Made by a program: the position numbers and the translations under genes | Shown: piece by piece, positions 7,224-15,951 of the stretch | Layout of the letters: each line of letters starts with the position of its first letter | Numbering within the stretch: position 1 is the stretch's first letter | Notes under the pieces: generated by a model | Told to the model about the DNA's origin: nothing | Seen by the model: the letters and a program-made list of their open reading frames with translations, nothing else | Database searches by the model: none | Source of the DNA: Scatosoma sp045124465 | GTDB taxonomy: Bacteria; Bacillota; Clostridia; Christensenellales; Borkfalkiaceae | DNA length: 36,582 nt | Reading direction: 5' to 3' | NCBI GenBank assembly: GCA_045124465.1 | Contig: JBGVLV010000001.1 | Coordinates: 1-36,582, forward strand

Positions 7224-7891
7224 AAGCTGTCGTTTCGAAAGCGTACGGGGAAAAGGTCGTGTTCGAGGGGTTGGAACTCCAACTCGAAGAGGGGGAAGTT
7301 ACCTGTATCTTGGGCGCGTCGGGCGTGGGCAAGACCACCCTTTTGAATATCCTTGCGGGGTTGACCGATTTCACGGGAGAGCTTACGGGCGTACCCGATC
7401 GGGTGGGGTACGCGTTCCAAACGCCGAGGCTGTTGCCGAACCTGACGGTGGAGGGAAACCTTATATACGCGGGGGCAAAGCGGGGGAATATCGACGTTTT
7501 TTTGCAAAAGGCGGGGATAGCCGAGCTGAAAAACAGATATCCGAAATCGCTTTCGGGCGGTGAGAAACAGCGGGTCGCGCTCGTGCGGGCGTTTTTGTCG
7601 GGCGCGCCGTTATTATTGTTGGACGAGCCGTTTTCCTCGCTCGATCTTGCTTTGAAGGTACGGCTTTGGAAAACGTTCGCGGAGCTTTGGGAAGAACAAA
7701 GACCGACGGTAGCGCTCGTGACGCACGACGTCGAGGAGGCGTGGGCGCTCGGACGGCGAATCGTCGTTTTGCGGGGCGGAAAGATCGCCGCGGAGATAAG
7801 AAAGACGGGGAATACGGCGTTTCCCGCGCCGTACGGAGAGGGGAGCGAGGAAAAAGCTCGGCTCGTGCGGATATTGTTAAACGAGGAATAA
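7220..7891 (+). CDS. ABC transporter ATP-binding protein (SsuB/TauB-like)
   Basis: A 223-residue nucleotide-binding subunit. Walker A is GASGVGKTT, the Q-loop is AFQTPRLLPNLTVEGNL, the ABC signature is LSGGEKQRVALVRAF, Walker B is LLLLDEPFSSLD and the switch His is in VTHDVEEAW. All catalytic parts are intact. It is shorter than most family members (often 240-260), mainly because the region between Walker A and the Q-loop is short. It energises the permease encoded just upstream, whose stop overlaps its ATG. The rex gene begins 40 bases downstream with no terminator between them. Confidence 0.92.
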   Translation: MKAVVSKAYGEKVVFEGLELQLEEGEVTCILGASGVGKTTLLNILAGLTDFTGELTGVPDRVGYAFQTPRLLPNLTVEGNLIYAGAKRGNIDVFLQKAGIAELKNRYPKSLSGGEKQRVALVRAFLSGAPLLLLDEPFSSLDLALKVRLWKTFAELWEEQRPTVALVTHDVEEAWALGRRIVVLRGGKIAAEIRKTGNTAFPAPYGEGSEEKARLVRILLNEE

Positions 7892-7902
7892 GCGGTCATA
7901 CT
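7874..7902 (+). promoter_or_regulatory. Weak candidate promoter for rex
   Basis: TTGTTA (7874-7879), a 17-base spacer and CATACT (7897-7902), each four of six to consensus. The -35 lies inside the end of the ATPase gene. Read-through from the transporter operon is an equally good source of rex mRNA. Confidence 0.3.
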
Positions 7903-7931
7903 ATTTAGGAACAAAGAGGAAAGGAGAAAGT

Positions 7932-8588
7932 ATGAAAGACAAGACGGTGGAAAAGGCGGAGGAGAAAGAGATCTCCAAAGCGGCGCAGGCGAGAATGCCG
8001 TTATATCTACATTTTTTACAGGAAGAAAATTCTAAGGGCGCGCAATACATTTCTTCGACGGTTATCGCACAAAATATTTCCGTATCGTCGGTACTTGTGC
8101 GAAAAGATCTCGCGCTGGTATCCTCCGAGGCGGGACGGCCGAGGCTCGGATTCGCCGTCAGCCGTCTGATCGTCGATATCGAGAAATTTTTGGGTTACGA
8201 CAACCTTTCCGACGTGGTCATCGTCGGCGCGGGCGGGTTGGGTCGTGCGTTTTTGGGCTACGAGGGCTTTAAAAACAACGGTCTGAACGTGGTTGCGGCG
8301 TTCGACGTGGACAAGGCGTTGATCGGAACGCGGGTGGCGGGGAAAGAGATCTTGCCGCTCGAACGTTTGACGGAGTTCGTCAAAGAACACAAGATCCGTA
8401 TCGGGATCATCACCGTACCCAAACACGCGGCGCAAGAGGTCTTGAACGCGCTCGTGGCGGCGGGGATAAAGGCGGTGTGGAATTTCGCGCCCGCGCCCCT
8501 TCGCGTTCCCAAGGATATCGTATTGAAAACGGAGGATCTGGCGGCGTCGCTTGCGATGCTCGCGGGAAAATCGTACAAGACCGACTGA
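7932..8588 (+). CDS. rex: Redox-sensing transcriptional repressor Rex
   Basis: A 218-residue Rex protein. Rex binds operators upstream of fermentation genes when NAD+ is high and lets go when NADH rises. The N-terminal winged helix (about 15-85) has QYISSTVIAQNISVSSVLVRKDL, where the usual RQDL is RKDL. The NAD(H)-binding Rossmann half begins VVIVGAGGLGRAFLGY (GxGxxG at 99-104). The C-terminal WNFAPAPLRVP and the following helix match the dimer domain-swap region. AAGGAG precedes the ATG. It is followed 54 bases later by adhE, a classic Rex target, probably on the same transcript. I could not find a Rex operator (TTGTTAA-N4-TTAACAA type) in this window. Confidence 0.93.
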   Translation: MKDKTVEKAEEKEISKAAQARMPLYLHFLQEENSKGAQYISSTVIAQNISVSSVLVRKDLALVSSEAGRPRLGFAVSRLIVDIEKFLGYDNLSDVVIVGAGGLGRAFLGYEGFKNNGLNVVAAFDVDKALIGTRVAGKEILPLERLTEFVKEHKIRIGIITVPKHAAQEVLNALVAAGIKAVWNFAPAPLRVPKDIVLKTEDLAASLAMLAGKSYKTD

Positions 8589-8642
8589 TCTCGGCGCGGC
8601 TCCCGTTTCGGGGCGTGAAAACGCGCCGCAAGGGGGGAGAGT

Positions 8643-11240
8643 ATGTCGGAAAACAAAACGCAAAAAGAGTTATTATGCAGAGTGCGCGCGGCGCAGTCGG
8701 AGTTTTCAACGTTCACGCAGGAGCGCGTGGACGCTATTTTTAAAGCGGCGGCGACGGCGGCGAACGCCGCGCGGCTCGCGCTCGCGGAAATGGCGGTTGA
8801 AGAAACGGGTATGGGCGTGTTCGAGGACAAAGTTCTGAAAAACCACTACGCCGCCGAGTATATTTACAACCGCTACAAAAACGAGAAAACGTGCGGGGTC
8901 GTCGAACGGGACGAGGCGGGCGGGTATACCCGTATCGCCGAGCCGATCGGGGTCGCGGCGGCGATCGTGCCGACCACGAATCCGACTTCGACGGCGATCT
9001 TTAAAGCGCTTATCTGTTTGAAAACGCGAAACGGGTTGATCATATCGCCGCATCCGCGTGCGAAAAACTGTACGATCGCGGCGGCGAAGGTGGTTCTGGA
9101 CGCGGCGGTGGCGGCGGGCGCGCCCGAAAATATCATCGGTTGGATAGACGAGCCGAGCGTGGAGGCGTCCGCGTGGCTGATGAAAGAGGCGGATATTATT
9201 CTCGCTACGGGCGGACCTGGAATGGTCAAGGCGGCGTATTCGTCGGGAAAACCCGCGATCGGGGTAGGCGCGGGCAATACGCCCGCGGTGATCGACCGTT
9301 CGGCGAACGTGAAACTCGCCGTATCCTCCGTGCTCCATTCCAAGACGTTCGACAACGGTATGATCTGCGCCTCCGAACAGGCGGTAGTCGTAGCGAAAGA
9401 GATATACGAGGAAGTGAAAGCGGAGTTTAAGGCGCAGGGCGGATATTTCCTCGACGAAACGGAACGGGAGAAAATGCGCGAAACGATGTTCGGCGGCGGA
9501 AAGCTCAACGCCGCGATCGTCGGTCAGACGGCGGAAAGCATTGCAAAGCTGGCGGGGATAACCGTTCCCGAGGATACGAAAGTTCTGATCGGGGAAGTGG
9601 AGAACGCGGGAACGGAAGAACCGTTCGCGCACGAAAAACTTTCGCCCGTACTCGCGATGTACAAGGCGGAAACGTTCGAGGACGCGCTCGACAAGGCGGA
9701 CTTGCTCGTTCGAGGCGGCGGGCTTGGGCATACGGCGGCGATCTATATCGACGAACACGCCGCGCCCGAGCGTATGCAGGCGTTTTTCGAGAGAATGAAA
9801 GCGTGTCGGATCCTCGTCAACACCCCCGCGGCGCAAGGCGGGATCGGGGATCTGTACAACTTCCGTCTGACCCCGTCGCTCACGCTCGGTTGCGGATCGT
9901 GGGGCGGGAACAGCGTTTGCGAGAACGTGGGAATTAAAGAGCTTATCAACGTGAAAACGGTCGCGGAGCGCAGGGAGAATATGCTGTGGCTGCGCGTACC
10001 CGAAAAGTTATATTTCAAACGCGGGTGTCTGAAAACGGCGTTGCGGGAGCTTGGGGACGAGGTGTACGCGAGAAAGCGCGCGTTCGTCGTGACGGATAAA
10101 TTTTTATACGAGTCGGGGCTTTGCAAGAAGGTCACGGACGAGTTGGACGGATTAGGGATCGCGCACGCGGAATTTTTCGAGGTCACGCCCGATCCCACGC
10201 TCGCCTGCGCGAAAGAGGGGGCGAGGCGAATGGCGGAGTTCGCGCCCGACGTCGTCGTGGCGGTGGGCGGTGGCTCGCCGATGGACGCGGCGAAGATCAT
10301 GTGGGTGTTATACGAACACCCGAACGTGAAGTTCGAGGATCTCGCGATGCGGTTCATGGATATACGCAAGCGGGTGTTCGGGTTTCCGAGAATGGGCGAA
10401 AAAGCCATGTTCGTGGCGATACCCACGACGGCGGGTACGGGGAGCGAGGTCACGCCGTTCGCCGTCATCACCGACGAGAAAACGGGCAAGAAATATCCGC
10501 TCGCCGATTACGAGCTAATGCCGACGATGGCGATCTGCGACGTCGAACTGACGCTCGACATACCGCCGCGGCTCACCGCGTTTTCGGGGTTCGACGCGTT
10601 TTCGCACGCGATCGAGGCGGCGGTTTCCGTCGTTGCCTCCGACTATACGAACGGGTTTGCGTTCGAGGCGATATCGTTGCTCGTCGAATACCTGCCCCGC
10701 GCGTTCGAGAAAGGGCGCGGGGACGTCGAGGCGAGGGAGAAGGTCGCCAACGCCGCGACGATGGCGGGTATCGCGTTCGCGAACGCGTTCCTCGGCGTGT
10801 GCCATTCGATGGCGCATAAGCTCGGCTCGTACTGGCATTTGCCGCACGGTATGGCGAACTCGTTGTTGCTTGTCGAAGTGATACGGTTCAACGCGGCGAA
10901 AGCGCCGAAGAAGATGGGTACGTTCCCGCAATACGCCTATCCCGACGCGTTGGCGCGGTATGCGCGGATCGCGCGGACGATCGGTTGCCAAGGGGATAGC
11001 GACGAGGCGTTGAAAGAGGCGCTCATTGAAAGGATAGAGCGGTTACAGCGGACGTTGGGTATGCCCAAGACGATCAAAGAGGCGATCGGCGACAAGGGAA
11101 CGGAAAGCGCGTTTTTAGCCTCGTTGGAACAGATGAGCATAGACGCATTCGACGATCAATGCACGGGCGCGAACCCGCGATACCCGCTCGTTTCGGAGAT
11201 AAAGGAAATGTATTTACGGGCGTATTACGGGAAAGATTGA
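8643..11240 (+). CDS. adhE: Bifunctional acetaldehyde-CoA / alcohol dehydrogenase
   Basis: An 865-residue fusion that reduces acetyl-CoA to acetaldehyde and then ethanol, oxidising two NADH. The N-terminal aldehyde dehydrogenase half has TTNPTSTAIFKAL, GVGAGNTPAVID and the catalytic Cys242 in NGMICASEQA. The C-terminal iron-dependent alcohol dehydrogenase half has the NAD site GGGSPMDAAKIMW, TTAGTGSEVTPFAV and the metal ligands in GFDAFSHAIEA and CHSMAHKLGSYWHLPHG. The length is typical (about 860-890) and all key residues are present. GGGGGGAG directly precedes the ATG. Rex lies just upstream and the hydrogenase downstream. AdhE normally forms spirosome filaments; nothing here argues against that. 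Confidence 0.97.
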   Translation: MSENKTQKELLCRVRAAQSEFSTFTQERVDAIFKAAATAANAARLALAEMAVEETGMGVFEDKVLKNHYAAEYIYNRYKNEKTCGVVERDEAGGYTRIAEPIGVAAAIVPTTNPTSTAIFKALICLKTRNGLIISPHPRAKNCTIAAAKVVLDAAVAAGAPENIIGWIDEPSVEASAWLMKEADIILATGGPGMVKAAYSSGKPAIGVGAGNTPAVIDRSANVKLAVSSVLHSKTFDNGMICASEQAVVVAKEIYEEVKAEFKAQGGYFLDETEREKMRETMFGGGKLNAAIVGQTAESIAKLAGITVPEDTKVLIGEVENAGTEEPFAHEKLSPVLAMYKAETFEDALDKADLLVRGGGLGHTAAIYIDEHAAPERMQAFFERMKACRILVNTPAAQGGIGDLYNFRLTPSLTLGCGSWGGNSVCENVGIKELINVKTVAERRENMLWLRVPEKLYFKRGCLKTALRELGDEVYARKRAFVVTDKFLYESGLCKKVTDELDGLGIAHAEFFEVTPDPTLACAKEGARRMAEFAPDVVVAVGGGSPMDAAKIMWVLYEHPNVKFEDLAMRFMDIRKRVFGFPRMGEKAMFVAIPTTAGTGSEVTPFAVITDEKTGKKYPLADYELMPTMAICDVELTLDIPPRLTAFSGFDAFSHAIEAAVSVVASDYTNGFAFEAISLLVEYLPRAFEKGRGDVEAREKVANAATMAGIAFANAFLGVCHSMAHKLGSYWHLPHGMANSLLLVEVIRFNAAKAPKKMGTFPQYAYPDALARYARIARTIGCQGDSDEALKEALIERIERLQRTLGMPKTIKEAIGDKGTESAFLASLEQMSIDAFDDQCTGANPRYPLVSEIKEMYLRAYYGKD

Positions 11241-11302
11241 CCTGTGGGCGGCGAAGAAATCGAATAAATAATCAGGAAAGGGCAAACGGCGCCCTCGAAG
11301 GA

Positions 11303-11331
11303 TTGACAAGCGGCGGGAAATAGGGTATAAT
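11303..11331 (+). promoter_or_regulatory. Consensus promoter of the hydrogenase gene
   Basis: Perfect TTGACA (11303-11308), 17-base spacer, perfect TATAAT (11326-11331). A start near 11338 would give a leader of about 33 bases. No Rex operator overlaps it. Confidence 0.93.
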
Positions 11332-11370
11332 AGTACGCGAAAGAAAAAATAAATGAGGTAACAGCGAAAG

Positions 11371-12879
11371 ATGAGAGGACTGGAAACGTCGGTCGTGAAA
11401 CTCCGTCACCGCGTATTCAAAGAGGTGGCGAGAGTGGCGTTCGAGGAAGAACCCGAAAAGGTAAACGACGCGATCGAGGCGATACCCTATATCATTTCCC
11501 CCACCGAAGAACCCGTTTATCGGGAGAATATATACCGTGAACGCGCGATCGCCGCCGAACAGGTGCGCTTGGCGATGGGTATGTCGCTCCGACCTGCGGA
11601 TAAGCCCGTGCATATCACGGCGGGGATAGACCAGAGCGATATTTCGGACAAATATTACGAACCGCCGCTTATGCAGGTCATTCCGTCGGCGTGCGACAAA
11701 TGCCCTGACAACGTGTACGAGGTCAGCAATCAATGCCGCAGCTGCGTGGCGAAAGCGTGCGTGGCGGCGTGCCCGCGGAACGCGATCTCCGTCGTGAACG
11801 GGAAAACGGTCATCGATCAGGAAAAGTGTATCCGTTGCGGCAAGTGCAAAAAGGCTTGTCCGTACGACGCCATCGCGTACAAGGAAAGACCGTGTTCGAA
11901 GGCGTGCGGTATCAAAGCCGTTTCCACGGACGAGCTGGGCAGAGCGAAGATCGACAACGACAAATGCGTGGGTTGCGGTCAATGTATGGTGAGTTGTCCG
12001 TTCGGGGCGATCGCCGACAAGTCGCAGATCTTCCAGCTCATTCGCGCGATCCGCAAGGGCGACTACGTAGTGGCGGAGGTCGCGCCCGCGATCATGGGGC
12101 AGTTCGGAGAAGGGATCACGCCCGCCATCATCAAAGGCGCGCTGATGGATATCGGATTTAAAGAGGTGCACGAGGTCGCGAGCGGCGCGGACGTGGCGGC
12201 GGCGACGGAGGCGCACCATTACGTGGACGAGGTGACGAGCGGAAAACTTCCGTTCCTGCTCACTTCCTGTTGTCCCGCGTGGGCGATGCTCGCGAAGAAA
12301 CAGTTCCCGCAGCTCATAGACAAGGTGTCGCAAGCGCTTACGCCGATGGTGGCGACGGCGCGGCGTATCAAACAGCGTACGCCGCAGGCGCGCGTGGTGT
12401 TCATCGGACCTTGCGCGGCGAAGAAGTTGGAGGCGTCCCGAGCCTCGGTGCGCAGCGACGTCGATTTCGTCATTACGTTCGAGGAGCTTGCGGGGATCTT
12501 CGACGCGAAAAACATCGATTTTTCCAAATACCAGGGCGAACGCTCGATACACGAGGCGACGGGCGCGGGGCGCGGTTACGCGGTCGCGGGCGGCGTTGCG
12601 GCGGCGATCGAAAAGTGCGTAAAAACGTACTATCCGGGCGTGGAAGTCAAGATCGAGCATGCGGAGGGCTTGGAGAACTGCAAGAAAATGCTCCTGCTTG
12701 CCAAGCTCGGCAAAAAAGACGGCTGTCTGATCGAGGGTATGGGCTGTCCCGGCGGGTGTATCGCCGGTGCGGGTACGAATATCTCCGTGGAAAAGGCGGC
12801 GGCGGAGGTCAAGAAGTTCGTGGAAAACTCCACCAAACCTCTGCCTGCGAAAGACCTGTACGAAATAGACCTGCCGTAA
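11371..12879 (+). CDS. [FeFe] hydrogenase, group B-like monomeric
   Basis: A 502-residue iron-only hydrogenase that reduces protons with ferredoxin electrons. The N-terminal ferredoxin-like part carries many cysteines (QCRSCVAKACVAAC at 121-134, CIRCGKCKKAC at 153-163, C175, C179 and CVGCGQCMVSC at 199-209), enough for about three [4Fe-4S] clusters. The H-cluster motifs are TSCCPAW (298-304), GPCAAKK (346-352) and EGMGCPGGC (455-463). TSCCP in place of TSCSPGW, and GPCxAKK in place of MPCTAKK, point to group B enzymes and not to the bifurcating group A. It has its own strong promoter and a terminator downstream, so it is monocistronic. No HydE/F/G maturase genes are in the window. The start has GAGGT 11 bases upstream. 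Confidence 0.92.
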   Translation: MRGLETSVVKLRHRVFKEVARVAFEEEPEKVNDAIEAIPYIISPTEEPVYRENIYRERAIAAEQVRLAMGMSLRPADKPVHITAGIDQSDISDKYYEPPLMQVIPSACDKCPDNVYEVSNQCRSCVAKACVAACPRNAISVVNGKTVIDQEKCIRCGKCKKACPYDAIAYKERPCSKACGIKAVSTDELGRAKIDNDKCVGCGQCMVSCPFGAIADKSQIFQLIRAIRKGDYVVAEVAPAIMGQFGEGITPAIIKGALMDIGFKEVHEVASGADVAAATEAHHYVDEVTSGKLPFLLTSCCPAWAMLAKKQFPQLIDKVSQALTPMVATARRIKQRTPQARVVFIGPCAAKKLEASRASVRSDVDFVITFEELAGIFDAKNIDFSKYQGERSIHEATGAGRGYAVAGGVAAAIEKCVKTYYPGVEVKIEHAEGLENCKKMLLLAKLGKKDGCLIEGMGCPGGCIAGAGTNISVEKAAAEVKKFVENSTKPLPAKDLYEIDLP

Positions 12880-12897
12880 GCGGTGAAAAAGGAAAGG

Positions 12898-12925
12898 AAG
12901 GACTTGGTTTTAGCCAAGTCCTTTT
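12898..12925 (+). terminator. Terminator of the hydrogenase gene
   Basis: Perfect 10-bp stem AAGGACTTGG (12898-12907) with CCAAGTCCTT (12914-12923), loop TTTTAG, T-run partly within the stem. It begins 18 bases after the stop codon. Confidence 0.8.
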
Positions 12926-12992
12926 AAAATGCGGTTTTCTTCGCGCGCGCCCGCGAACGGGAATATTCGACGGATAAAGTGCGAAAAAGTTC

Positions 12993-13021
12993 TTGCATAT
13001 TTTTTTCGTTCGTGGTATACT
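12993..13021 (+). promoter_or_regulatory. Promoter of tilS, placing the start on the ATG
   Basis: TTGCAT (12993-12998), a 17-base spacer and TATACT (13016-13021). Only six bases (AAAAGT) separate the -10 from the tilS ATG at 13028, so transcription should start at or next to the A of the start codon. There is no Shine-Dalgarno sequence. Confidence 0.75.
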
Positions 13022-13027
13022 AAAAGT

Positions 13028-14353
13028 ATGAAGGACTTCGGCAAATACAACGGAAAACGGTTGTGCGTAGCGACGTCGGGCGGAGCGGATTCGACGGCGC
13101 TTTTGCATTTCCTCAAAAACCGTGAAAAGGAGTTCGGTTTTTTCCTTTCCGCCGTGCATTGCGAACACGGTATCCGCGGCGCGGAGAGCGTAGAGGATAT
13201 GCGGTTTGTCGAACGGTTTTGTCTGGAACGGAATATCCCTTTGTATATCTTCCGCGAGGACTGCCCCGCGCGGGCGGCGCGGGAAAAAATAAGCCTCGAA
13301 ACGGCGGCGCGGGAGTTTCGGCGCGAGTGCTTTTCAAGGCTCGTGCAAGAAAATAAAACGGACTTTATCGCGACCGCGCACCACAGCGGCGACGAGGCGG
13401 AAACGGTGCTGTTCCGTATCGCGCGCGGTTCGGCGCTTGCGGGTGCGTGCGGTATGAAAGAGGAAGAGGGGTTTTATCTGCGGCCGTTTTTGCGTTGGTC
13501 GAAAGCGGAAATCCTCGGTTACGTAAAAGAAAACGGACTGGATTATCGCGAGGACGGAACGAACGCCGATCTCGCGTACACCCGCAACAAGCTCCGTTTA
13601 CAGGTATTTCCCTTGCTCGAAAGCGCGGTGGCGGGCGCGAAAGACAATTTCGCGCGGTTCGGGTTTCTTGCCGCCGAGGACGAGGCGTACCTGAAAAAAC
13701 AAAGTGAAAAGTTACTTATTCCCGATCCTGAAAACGGGCGGATAACGGTCGCGTTTTGCGAGGAAAAAGCGTTGTTCCGTCGGGCGTGTCTTGCGGCGAT
13801 GCGCTCGCTCGGCTGCGATCGGGATTACACGTCCGCGCACCTCGAAAGCGCGTTCGCGTTGCAAAAAGCGGAGCGCGGCGCGAGGCTGGATATGCCCAAA
13901 GGCGTGGCGGCGGAAAAGACGGAAACGGGCGTTTCGTTTTACCGCTTGGACGAACGGGAGATATTCCCGCCCGTCGAAAATACCGAAAAACCTTTCGGGG
14001 AAAGCGGGTTCGACGGGGGCAGGTATGCGGTGAGTGTGGAAAAAGACCCGCCGAAAGAGGACGGGGGCGTTTGGAAGATTTTAAGGCTGGACAAGGACAA
14101 ATTGCCCACGGACGCGGTGTTCAGGTTTCGGCGCGAGGGCGATCGGATCGAGAAGTTCGGCGGCGGGAGCAAGAGCTTGAAAAAGTTCTTCAACGAGAAA
14201 AAACTGCCCGTCGAGGAACGGGCGTATCTGCCCCTCTTGGCGGCGCGGGACAGCGGCGAGGTGTACGCGGTGTGCGGCGTGGAGATCGCCGAGAAGGTCA
14301 AGGTGACGGCGGAAACGGAAAACGCAGTATATCTGTTATTACGAAAGAAATAA
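13028..14353 (+). CDS. tilS: tRNA(Ile)-lysidine synthase
   Basis: A 441-residue N-type ATP pyrophosphatase that converts C34 of the CAU-anticodon tRNA-Ile to lysidine, so it reads AUA. The PP-loop is TSGGADSTAL near residue 16, followed by VHCEHGIRG, FIATAHHSGDEAETVLFRI and the TRNKLRLQVFPLL segment of the family. The C-terminal substrate domain is recognisable (FRFRREGDRIEKFGG, LKKFFNEKKLP, AVCGVEIAEKV). The open frame extends upstream, but the family N-terminus fits the ATG at 13028. That ATG has no ribosome binding site and lies six bases from a -10 box, so the mRNA is probably leaderless. hpt follows after 39 bases, the common tilS-hpt pairing of Firmicutes; ftsH, often next, is absent. 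Confidence 0.93.
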   Translation: MKDFGKYNGKRLCVATSGGADSTALLHFLKNREKEFGFFLSAVHCEHGIRGAESVEDMRFVERFCLERNIPLYIFREDCPARAAREKISLETAAREFRRECFSRLVQENKTDFIATAHHSGDEAETVLFRIARGSALAGACGMKEEEGFYLRPFLRWSKAEILGYVKENGLDYREDGTNADLAYTRNKLRLQVFPLLESAVAGAKDNFARFGFLAAEDEAYLKKQSEKLLIPDPENGRITVAFCEEKALFRRACLAAMRSLGCDRDYTSAHLESAFALQKAERGARLDMPKGVAAEKTETGVSFYRLDEREIFPPVENTEKPFGESGFDGGRYAVSVEKDPPKEDGGVWKILRLDKDKLPTDAVFRFRREGDRIEKFGGGSKSLKKFFNEKKLPVEERAYLPLLAARDSGEVYAVCGVEIAEKVKVTAETENAVYLLLRKK

Positions 14354-14392
14354 ATTAAAATAAAATAAAAATACCAAGGAAGGAAAAAAATT

Positions 14393-14944
14393 ATGATCGA
14401 AACGAATCCCGACGTGGAATACGTCATGTTGACGGAAAAACAGATCGCCAAGCGCGTGAAAGCGGTGGCAAAACAGCTCGACAAGCTGTACGAGGGCAGA
14501 ACGCCCGTCGTCGTATGTATTTTGAAGGGCAGCGTCGTGTTCTTTACCGACCTCATTCGGAATATGAAAACGGCGATCACCATCGACTTTATGTCGGTAT
14601 CTTCGTACGGCAACGGTTCGAAATCGTCGGGCGAGATCAAGATCAAGAAAGATCTTTCGACGGATATTGCGGGTCGCGACGTACTTATCGTCGAGGATAT
14701 TATCGATTCGGGGAACACCCTGTACAACCTCAAAAAATTGCTCCATTCCCGCGGACCGTCGAGCGTGAATATCGTGACCTTGCTCGACAAGCCCGCCCGC
14801 CGCGAAGTCCCGATCGAACCCGAATACAAATGTTTCGACATCGAGGACGAGTTCGTAGTGGGGTACGGTCTGGATTATGCCGAGCGGTACAGAAATCTGC
14901 CGTACGTCGGCGTTTTGAAACGTTCCGTTTACGAGAACGTATAA
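14393..14944 (+). CDS. hpt: Hypoxanthine phosphoribosyltransferase
   Basis: A 183-residue type I phosphoribosyltransferase that salvages hypoxanthine (and usually guanine) with PRPP. The PRPP-binding signature is VLIVEDIIDSGNTL, with the two acidic residues and the small-residue loop intact. VCILKGSVVFFTDLIR is the conserved substrate-side loop, SSYGNGSKSSGEIKI is the flexible loop, and DEFVVGYGLDYAERYRNLPYVGVL is the C-terminal base-binding stretch. AAGGAAGG precedes the ATG. It lies 39 bases after tilS with no terminator between, so it is probably cotranscribed with it, and it ends in a strong shared terminator. Confidence 0.96.
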   Translation: MIETNPDVEYVMLTEKQIAKRVKAVAKQLDKLYEGRTPVVVCILKGSVVFFTDLIRNMKTAITIDFMSVSSYGNGSKSSGEIKIKKDLSTDIAGRDVLIVEDIIDSGNTLYNLKKLLHSRGPSSVNIVTLLDKPARREVPIEPEYKCFDIEDEFVVGYGLDYAERYRNLPYVGVLKRSVYENV

Positions 14945-14961
14945 CGAATAATGCAAAGCGG

Positions 14962-14998
14962 AAAACGGGACCGCGCTTTAAGCGGAGGTCCCGTTTTT
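14962..14998. terminator. Bidirectional terminator between hpt and the deacetylase
   Basis: AAAACGGGACCGC pairs with GCGG-A-GGTCCCGTTTT around a short loop, with T-runs on both strands. It ends hpt on the plus strand and overlaps the last codons of the convergent minus-strand deacetylase gene. Confidence 0.85.
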
Positions 14999-15880
14999 GC
15001 GTGCGCGAATATATAAGCTCCCGCAACGGAGCGGACAGCTGTGCGCTTTCGCCATAGCCGAGATCCCGACGACCTGGTAGCCGTCCGCTTTGAGGTCGGG
15101 CAACAGCCGTTTTAAAGCGGTCACGGTGTTTTCGTAGCCGTCGTGCATCAGCACGATCGCGCCCGAGAACTTGTTCGACCATACGGCGTCGTATATCTTT
15201 TTCGCGGGTATGCCCCGCCAGTCCAGCGTGTCGATCGTCCAGTTGAACGCGGGCGTGGTGATGGCGGCTTTCACCTCGTCGTTGATCTTCCCGAACGGCG
15301 CGCGGAAAAGGTGCTGCGCCTTCCCGTCCACCGCCGACAGGAGCTTGTCCGTGCTGTCGATCTCCTCGCGGAGCTTGCTCGGGGAAAGGGCGGTCAGATC
15401 GACGTGGGAAAAGGTGTGATTGCCCAGTTCGAAACCGAGCGCGTAGGCGGTGCGCAGGGTGTGCGTGGAGGTATTGTCCATCAGATGACCGTTACAGAAC
15501 ACCGTCGCGGTGGCTTTGCAATCGGGGTTATTCTCGTTGAAAGCGGTGAACACCGCGAGGATATTTTCCAGCGTTTTGCTCGGCGCGTCGTCGAAGGTGA
15601 ACGCGATGAGCTTTCTCGTCAGGTCTATCTCCGAAATATCGATATCGGACACGTCCCAGACCGACGGGGTCGTTTCGCCGAGCAATTCTATCGGGTCGAA
15701 CGGATCGAACGGCGAAAAATCGTCGGACGGGGACAACGGTCGGATCGGCGTAGTCGGGATCGTGGGCGTGGCGGGCGCGGACGGGTCGGGAGCGTTTTGC
15801 GCGGTATGGCAGGCGGGACAAAGAGCGAACGCCGCGATCGCGGCGGTAAGTAACGAACGTTTAAAAAGGGAATGTTGCAT
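14978..15880 (-). CDS. Polysaccharide deacetylase (NodB domain) lipoprotein
   Basis: A 300-residue exported NodB-type carbohydrate esterase (CE4 family), of the kind that removes acetyl groups from peptidoglycan or other GlcNAc polymers. The N-terminal signal ends near ALCPAC, so Cys24 is a likely lipid anchor. Residues 27-75 are a Pro/Thr/Asp-rich wall linker. The motifs are intact: TFDDAP (95-100), metal ligands in HTFSHVD (155-161), RAPFG (193-197), DTLDWRG and LMHDG (234-238). The C-terminus is basic (CGSLYIRARKNGTSA). There is no clear Shine-Dalgarno before the ATG (the preceding bases are ACTTTTTCT), and I found no good promoter, so start and expression are uncertain. It converges with hpt. 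Confidence 0.9.
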   Translation of the reverse strand: MQHSLFKRSLLTAAIAAFALCPACHTAQNAPDPSAPATPTIPTTPIRPLSPSDDFSPFDPFDPIELLGETTPSVWDVSDIDISEIDLTRKLIAFTFDDAPSKTLENILAVFTAFNENNPDCKATATVFCNGHLMDNTSTHTLRTAYALGFELGNHTFSHVDLTALSPSKLREEIDSTDKLLSAVDGKAQHLFRAPFGKINDEVKAAITTPAFNWTIDTLDWRGIPAKKIYDAVWSNKFSGAIVLMHDGYENTVTALKRLLPDLKADGYQVVGISAMAKAHSCPLRCGSLYIRARKNGTSA

Positions 15881-15923
15881 AGAAAAAGTATTTGTAAACG
15901 GGACAGGTTTTATGCGCGAAACG

Positions 15924-15951
15924 AGGATCGGCGGTATAAACCGCCGATCCT
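15924..15951 (-). terminator. Perfect 12-bp hairpin after the microprotein gene
   Basis: AGGATCGGCGGT (15924-15935) pairs perfectly with ACCGCCGATCCT (15940-15951) around a 4-base loop. On the minus strand it directly follows the microprotein stop, with a modest T content after it (TCGTTTCG). On the plus strand a TTAGCTTTTA tail follows, so either direction is possible. Confidence 0.6.

Noticed and set aside
7874..7891. Possible Rex operator before rex (TTGTTAA half site)
   Set aside because: The second half reads GGAATAA and does not match, and the half site lies within the end of the ATPase coding sequence.
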